From positions 2,542,001-2,606,000 of the forward strand of contig NZ_JAFDSS010000001.1 in assembly GCF_017831975.1 (NCBI RefSeq): a stretch of DNA of 64,000 nucleotides, written 5' to 3'. Shown here piece after piece: positions 59,285 through 64,000 of the stretch. The stretch comes from Microbacterium terrae. GTDB taxonomy: Bacteria; Actinomycetota; Actinomycetes; Actinomycetales; Microbacteriaceae. The translations under genes were made by a program, and so were the position numbers. The notes below the pieces were generated by a model. That model saw nothing but the letters and a program-made list of their open reading frames with translations. It ran no database searches and had not been told where the DNA came from. Every line of letters begins with the position of its first letter. Position 1 is the first letter of the stretch.

Positions 59285-60895
59285 TCAGCGCCCGGCGGAC
59301 CGCCGAACGAGCAGCGCGAGGTGCAGCGCCGTCTGCGTCTCGCCGTCGTCGAGGTCTACGCCGAGCAGTTCCTCGATGAGGGCGATGCGCTGGTAGAACA
59401 CCGAACGAGAGAGGTGCGACGCGGATGCCGCGGCCGTGCGGTTGCCGGGGTGGGCGAGCATGGCCTCGAGCACATCCAGGAGGTCGCCAGAGCGCTGCAG
59501 GTCGTGCACGATCAGGGGTGCGAGCATCCGCTCCCCGTGCTCGAGTACGCGGTGGTCGTCGCGCAGCGCGGTGACCAGCTGCACGAGCGGCCGGTTCTCG
59601 GCCCGCCGCAGGTGCGGCCCGCGGACGGCGCGTCGGCGTCTGCCGCGCGCGAGGTCGACAGCCTCGTGGAGCGACAGCAGCGCGGAGTCGAGGTCGTTCG
59701 CAGCGCGGCCGACCGAGACCGTCACCCGGTCGGCGTCGGCGGCCGGGTCGAGCAGCGCGCGGGTGAAGTCGAGGGCGACCGCGTCGGAGAAGTCCGCGTC
59801 GGCCGGCAGCGACAGCAGCACCGCGGCGGCCGGCGCCACGACACCGTCGGGCGCCGAGCCGACCAGCGCCCGCCCGCGCATCGAACGCACCGCGGCGTCT
59901 GCGGCTGTGACCGCCACTGCGGCGCCCGAGATCACCATGCCGTACAGCCGAGCCGATCTCAGCGGCAGTCCTGCGGCCTCGAGTCGCGCAGCCGCTCCGC
60001 CGGTGCCGGCGAACCGGCCGGCGAGCAGTCCGTCGACGAGACGGCGACGCCCGATCCGACCCCATTCGTCGACATCGCCGTCGGCGAGGCGGCCGACGGC
60101 GAGGGCGATCGCCCCCTGCTCGAGCACGGCGGTGCGTCCGGCGGCGTGCGGAGGGCCGGGGAGGGCGATGAGGTTCCCCCAGCGGATGCCGCGCGCCTCG
60201 ACCGGAACGATGCGCCAGTCGTCGGGCCCGGGCGCGATCCCGCGCGACCGGCGCTGCTCATCGCGGCGGTGCGCAGACCGCGACCGCAGCTCCCACTCGT
60301 GGAAGAGCTCCTCCTCGCCGGCGAGCGGCACCTCGGCCGCCACGACCTCGTGCGCGAGGTTCTCGAGCACGACGGGGGCCGAGAGCGTCTGGGCGAGCTG
60401 GTGCACGATGAAGTCCGCCGGCGCTCCGCGCAGCGCGAGCGCGGTGAACCGTTCACGCACCTCGTCGCGGGCGCGGAGCGCATCGGTCTGCCCCGCGATG
60501 ATGCGGCTGTGCACCGCCTCCGTCAGCGCGACGAACTTCACCTCGCGGTGGAGCACCACGAGTGCGAGCCCGCGCTCGGCGGCCGCCTGCTGCACGACTG
60601 CGGGAACGTACCGGTAGTGGGTGCCGAGCTCGAGCACGAGCGCCGAGAGGCCGGCATCCGACAGCTCTCCGATGAAGCGGCGCAGGTCGGCGGGATCCTC
60701 CGGCCAGGCCGAGCCGGTCGACAGCAGCAGCTCGCCGCCGTCGAGGAGCCGGGCGACGCCCGCGCTGTCGGAGACGTGCAGCCAGCGCACGCGTTCGTCG
60801 AGCGCGTCGTCGCCGACCAGCACTTCGGGAACGCCGTCGGCGACGGCCTCGAGGGCGATCACCTCGCGCACCGTCGGCAGCGTCTCATGGGTCAC
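59285..60895 (-). CDS. PucR-family transcriptional regulator
   Basis: 536 residues. The N-terminal PucR domain (LPTVREVIALEAVADGVPEVLVGDD, GGELLLSTGSAWPED) is followed by a GGDEF-like central segment and the C-terminal HTH_30 (LLDVLEAMLAHPGNRTAAASASHLSRSVFYQRIALIEELLGVDLDDG region). Relatives control purine, GABA, proline or polyamine catabolism. It is divergent from the dehydrogenase/aminotransferase pair. GTG 60895 is chosen because the conserved part begins there; a box TCGGACGATCCG (60904-60915) lies 9 bp before it, suggesting autoregulation. Confidence 0.91.
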   Translation of the reverse strand: MTHETLPTVREVIALEAVADGVPEVLVGDDALDERVRWLHVSDSAGVARLLDGGELLLSTGSAWPEDPADLRRFIGELSDAGLSALVLELGTHYRYVPAVVQQAAAERGLALVVLHREVKFVALTEAVHSRIIAGQTDALRARDEVRERFTALALRGAPADFIVHQLAQTLSAPVVLENLAHEVVAAEVPLAGEEELFHEWELRSRSAHRRDEQRRSRGIAPGPDDWRIVPVEARGIRWGNLIALPGPPHAAGRTAVLEQGAIALAVGRLADGDVDEWGRIGRRRLVDGLLAGRFAGTGGAAARLEAAGLPLRSARLYGMVISGAAVAVTAADAAVRSMRGRALVGSAPDGVVAPAAAVLLSLPADADFSDAVALDFTRALLDPAADADRVTVSVGRAANDLDSALLSLHEAVDLARGRRRRAVRGPHLRRAENRPLVQLVTALRDDHRVLEHGERMLAPLIVHDLQRSGDLLDVLEAMLAHPGNRTAAASASHLSRSVFYQRIALIEELLGVDLDDGETQTALHLALLVRRSAGR

Positions 60896-60903
60896 GCGTC
60901 CTG

Positions 60904-61017
60904 TCGGACGATCCGTATGGAATGACCCATCTTCGCGACGCCTAGCCATCGAAGCCGCCTCTTCTGCTCTGTAACACTGGGATCACGCCAGCCTAGATGA
61001 TGCCGAACGATCTGTCC
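60904..61017. promoter_or_regulatory. Divergent pucR / dehydrogenase promoter with PucR-type boxes
   Basis: Box TCGGACGATCCG (60904-60915) lies next to the pucR start. Box CCGAACGATCTGTCC (61003-61017) lies just after a promoter GTAACA (60971-60976), 17 bases, TAGATG (60994-60999), so it would cover the transcription start of the dehydrogenase gene. It matches 14 of 15 bases of a site at 50837-50851. Confidence 0.5.
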
Positions 61018-61035
61018 GGACCGAAAGGACCCACC

Positions 61036-62601
61036 ATGACGACCGCCGAAACCGCCGTTGCCCCCGAGACCGTCGCAGAGGTGCGCGTGATCCCCCATTG
61101 GATCGATGGCGATGAGCGTGCGTCGCAGTCGGGGCGGACGGCTCCTGTGTTCGACCCGGCGACGGGTGCGGTGCAGGCGCGGGTCGCGTTGGCGGACGAG
61201 GCGGAGATCGCTGCGGCGATCGCGTCGGCGAAGGCCGGGTTCGAGGTGTGGAAGGACTACTCGATCGCGAAGCGGCAGACGGTGCTGTTCGCGTTCCGGG
61301 AGCTGCTGAACTCCCGCAAGGGCGAGCTCGCCGCGATCCTGACCTCGGAGCACGGCAAGGTGCTCTCCGACGCGATGGGTGAGATCCTGCGCGGTCAGGA
61401 GGTCGTCGAACTCGCGACCGGGTTCCCGCACCTGATCAAGGGCGCCTACTCGGAGAACGCGTCCAGCGGCATCGACGTGTACTCCACCAAGCAGCCGCTC
61501 GGGGTGGTCGGGGTCATCTCCCCGTTCAACTTCCCCGCGATGGTGCCGATGTGGTTCTTCCCGATCGCGATCGCCGCGGGCAACGCGGTCGTCCTCAAGC
61601 CGAGCGAGAAGGACCCGTCGGCCGCGCTGTGGCTCGCACGGCTGTGGGCCGAGGCCGGTCTGCCGGCCGGGGTGTTCACGGTGCTGCAGGGCGACAAGCT
61701 CGCCGTCGATGGACTGCTCACGAGCCCCGACGTGCAGTCGATCTCGTTCGTCGGGTCGACGCCGATCGCGCAGTACATCTACGAGACCGCGTCCCGTCAC
61801 GGCAAGCGGGTGCAGGCGCTCGGCGGTGCGAAGAACCACATGCTCGTCCTCCCCGACGCCGACCTCGACCTCGTCGCCGACCAGGCCGTGAACGCCGGGT
61901 ACGGTGCCGCCGGGGAACGGTGCATGGCCATCAGCGTGGTGCTCGCCGTGGAACCGGTCGCCGACGACCTGATCGCCAAGATCACCGACCGCATCGGCCG
62001 ACTCCGGATCGGCAACGGCGCCGGGGTCGACGGTGTGGAGCCCGACATGGGGCCGCTGATCACCGACGTGCACCGCGACAAGGTCTCCTCGTACGTCGAC
62101 ATCGCCGAGGCGGACGGCGCGAAGATCGTCGTCGACGGCCGGGGCTTCCAGGTCGACGGGCACGAGGACGGATTCTTCTTCGGCCCCACCCTGATCGACG
62201 ACATCCCCACCACGTCGCGTGCGTACCAGGAGGAGATCTTCGGGCCCGTCCTCTCGGTGGTCCGCGTGCAGTCGTACGAGGAGGGACTCGACCTGATCAA
62301 CTCCGGTCAGTTCGGCAACGGCACCGCGATCTTCACCAACGACGGCGGCGCGGCCCGCCGGTTCCAGAACGAGGTGCAGGTCGGCATGATCGGCATCAAC
62401 GTTCCGATCCCCGTCCCGGTCGCCTACCACTCGTTCGGCGGCTGGAAGCAGTCGCTGTTCGGCGACGCGAAGGCCTACGGCGTGCACGGCTTCGACTTCT
62501 TCACCCGCGAGAAGGCCATCACCGCCCGCTGGCTCGACCCCGCCACCCGCCACCACTCCGAGAACACCGGCATCAACCTCGGCTTCCCCCAGAACCACTG
62601 A
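61036..62601 (+). CDS. mmsA: CoA-acylating methylmalonate/malonate-semialdehyde dehydrogenase (copy 2)
   Basis: 521 residues, clearly paralogous to the protein at 25904. Catalytic Cys296 (AGERCMAISV) and the Glu-less LGGAKNHML motif mark the CoA-dependent type. AAAGGACC precedes ATG 61036. The first third uses many G- and T-ending codons (GCG, GGT, TTG) unlike its C-ending neighbours, while a 137-bp block near 62310-62449 is almost identical to copy 1. It probably oxidises the semialdehyde produced by the following aminotransferase in polyamine or beta-alanine breakdown, under PucR control. Confidence 0.93.
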   Translation: MTTAETAVAPETVAEVRVIPHWIDGDERASQSGRTAPVFDPATGAVQARVALADEAEIAAAIASAKAGFEVWKDYSIAKRQTVLFAFRELLNSRKGELAAILTSEHGKVLSDAMGEILRGQEVVELATGFPHLIKGAYSENASSGIDVYSTKQPLGVVGVISPFNFPAMVPMWFFPIAIAAGNAVVLKPSEKDPSAALWLARLWAEAGLPAGVFTVLQGDKLAVDGLLTSPDVQSISFVGSTPIAQYIYETASRHGKRVQALGGAKNHMLVLPDADLDLVADQAVNAGYGAAGERCMAISVVLAVEPVADDLIAKITDRIGRLRIGNGAGVDGVEPDMGPLITDVHRDKVSSYVDIAEADGAKIVVDGRGFQVDGHEDGFFFGPTLIDDIPTTSRAYQEEIFGPVLSVVRVQSYEEGLDLINSGQFGNGTAIFTNDGGAARRFQNEVQVGMIGINVPIPVPVAYHSFGGWKQSLFGDAKAYGVHGFDFFTREKAITARWLDPATRHHSENTGINLGFPQNH

Positions 62602-62669
62602 CCCGATGACCCGGTAGTCGAGCGACAGAACGGAGACAAGACTCCGCCAGCGTCGTCCGCACCACGCTG

Positions 62670-62707
62670 CGTTTCGTCTCGCTCGTTCCTCGCTCGCTCA
62701 ACGGCCG
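62670..62707 (-). repeat. ERIC-like repeat
   Basis: CGTTTCGTCTCGCTCG... to ...GCTCAACGGCCG lies between the dehydrogenase and aminotransferase genes. A decayed facing copy may be present at 62611-62640. Confidence 0.8.
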
Positions 62708-62728
62708 CGATACCAGGAGGACTCCCTC

Positions 62729-64000
62729 ATGACCGACACGCTCTCGAGCGACGCCGTCTACACCGACCCGGCCGGGACCATCCGCGCGCTTCCCGACCTC
62801 GAGGCCGACGCGCGTGTGCGCGCCGACGACCGCAGCCACGTGTTCCACTCGTGGAGCGCGCAGGCCGTGATCGACCCGCTGCCCATCGCCACCGGCGAAG
62901 GCGCGACGTTCTGGGACTACGCCGGCAACGCGTACCTCGACTTCAGCTCGCAGCTGGTGAACCTGAACCTCGGGCACCAGCATCCCGATCTCGTCGCCGC
63001 CATCCAGCGGCAGGCGGGGCGCCTGTCGACCGTGCAGCCCGCGATGGCGAACGACGTGCGCGGCGAGCTCGCCCGGCGCATCGCCGAGGTGGCCGGCGAC
63101 GGGTTCGAGAAGGTGTTCTTCACGAACGGCGGTGCCGACGCGAATGAGAACGCGGTGCGCATGGCGCGCCTGGTCACCGGCCGGCGCAAGGTGCTGTCGA
63201 TGTACCGCAGCTATCACGGCAACACCACGACGGCGATCTCGCTCACCGGCGACCCGCGCCGCTGGCCGAACGAGCCGGCCGACGGCTCGGTGGCGAAGTT
63301 CTTCGGACCGTACCCGTACCGCTCGGCGTTCCACTCCGCGAACGCCGAGGAGGAGACCCAGCGCGCCCTGGAGCACCTCGAGCAGACGATCGTGCTCGAG
63401 GGTGCGTCGACGATCGCCGCGATCATCATCGAGACGATCGTCGGCACCAACGGCGTGCTCGTGCCGCCCCCGGGCTACCTCGTGGGCGTCCGTGAGCTGT
63501 GCGACAGGTACGGCATCGTCTACATCGCCGACGAGGTCATGGTGGGCTTCGGCCGGGTGGGCGAGTGGTTCGCATTCCAGGCGTTCGACGTGCAGCCCGA
63601 CCTCATCACCTTCGCCAAGGGCGTGAACTCCGGCTACGTTCCGCTCGGCGGTGTGGTGATCTCGCAGCGGATCGCCTCCCACTTCGACACGGTCGCGTTC
63701 CCCGGCGGGCTCACGTACTCGGGGCATCCGCTCGCGTGCGCGGCCGGCGTCGCCACGTTCGAGGTGTTCGAGCGCGACGGCATCCTCGAGCGGGTGCGCG
63801 ACCTCGGATCGCGCGTGGTCGAGCCGCGCCTGCGCGAGATGGCCACGCGGCATCCGTCGATCGGCGATGTGCGCGGCCTCGGCCTGTTCTGGGCGATCGA
63901 GCTCGTGAAGGACCGCGACACCCGCGAGCAGCTCGTGCCGTTCAACGCGGCAGGGGCGGATGCCGCGCCGATGGCCGCGATCGCCGCAGCGTGCAAGCGC
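62729..64000 (+). CDS. Class III aminotransferase, copy 2 (3' partial)
   Basis: 424 codons to the window edge with no stop, so the 3' end is missing; about 40 residues are probably lost by comparison with the copy at 21770. Lys297 (LITFAKGVNSGY) and Asp268 (YIADEVMVGFGR) are the PLP residues, and FTNGGADANENAVRMAR is conserved. AGGAGG sits 8 bases before ATG 62729. Compared with copy 1 it has a roughly 20-residue longer N-terminus. It follows dehydrogenase copy 2 and probably deaminates an omega-amino acid from the polyamine-type pathway. Confidence 0.92.
   Translation, partial: MTDTLSSDAVYTDPAGTIRALPDLEADARVRADDRSHVFHSWSAQAVIDPLPIATGEGATFWDYAGNAYLDFSSQLVNLNLGHQHPDLVAAIQRQAGRLSTVQPAMANDVRGELARRIAEVAGDGFEKVFFTNGGADANENAVRMARLVTGRRKVLSMYRSYHGNTTTAISLTGDPRRWPNEPADGSVAKFFGPYPYRSAFHSANAEEETQRALEHLEQTIVLEGASTIAAIIIETIVGTNGVLVPPPGYLVGVRELCDRYGIVYIADEVMVGFGRVGEWFAFQAFDVQPDLITFAKGVNSGYVPLGGVVISQRIASHFDTVAFPGGLTYSGHPLACAAGVATFEVFERDGILERVRDLGSRVVEPRLREMATRHPSIGDVRGLGLFWAIELVKDRDTREQLVPFNAAGADAAPMAAIAAACKR

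Noticed and set aside
15124-62707. Insertion sequences or a mobile island behind the dispersed repeats
   Set aside because: No transposase, integrase, tRNA target or target-site duplication was found; the repeats are short and non-coding.

Overview
The window is very GC-rich DNA, densely coding, with strong third-position G/C, many GTG starts and many 4-base or 8-base stop/start overlaps. Gene content is actinobacterial. The abundant word GGATGCCG/CGGCATCC, the copies of a CGTTTCGTCTCG...CTCAACGACCG repeat and the Lhr-Nei2 pair fit Microbacteriaceae, most likely Microbacterium; that taxon is an inference. I saw no rRNA, tRNA, CRISPR array, prophage or insertion sequence.

Layout. 1-5.3 kb: a peptide-type ABC transporter; the 5'-truncated double ATPase on + converges with binding protein, DppB-like and DppC-like genes on -. 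5.6-9 kb: single genes (spermidine-synthase-like, TPR, SprT-like protease, ComB-like, SRPBCC-like). 9-14 kb: FtsX-type permease plus ATPase, hemerythrin protein and a LuxR-type two-component system whose promoters share sequence. 14.2-23.1 kb: an eight-gene pyrimidine/hydantoin operon (nitrilase-type amidohydrolase, hydantoinase, flavin oxidoreductase, four-gene NMT1-type ABC uptake system, class III aminotransferase). A DesKR-type pair, a membrane protein and a CoA-acylating semialdehyde dehydrogenase follow. 28.4-33.5 kb: a second, complete peptide-type ABC operon. 33.6-37.6 kb: an Lrp regulator divergent from an unrecognised gene, an SDR and a threonine aldolase. 37.7-50.7 kb: M3 oligopeptidase, DivIVA-domain coiled-coil protein, degenerate NUDIX protein, esterase, an ABC-F protein with an apparent attenuator leader, Lhr helicase and Nei2 glycosylase. 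51-64 kb: a polyamine-type ABC transporter with amidohydrolase, FAD amine oxidase and cupin, then a PucR regulator divergent from a second dehydrogenase and a second aminotransferase that runs off the window.

Together the two catabolic regions appear to channel pyrimidine-type and polyamine-type nitrogen compounds through the same chemistry: an omega-amino acid such as beta-alanine is transaminated to a semialdehyde and oxidised to acyl-CoA, with a separate paralogous aminotransferase/dehydrogenase pair for each. A repeated box upstream of the potA-like gene and around pucR suggests the second region is one PucR regulon. Many monocistronic genes start 6-8 bases after a TANNNT hexamer, so leaderless transcription looks common. 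A dispersed ERIC-like repeat sits inside operons and, in two cases, inside reading frames.
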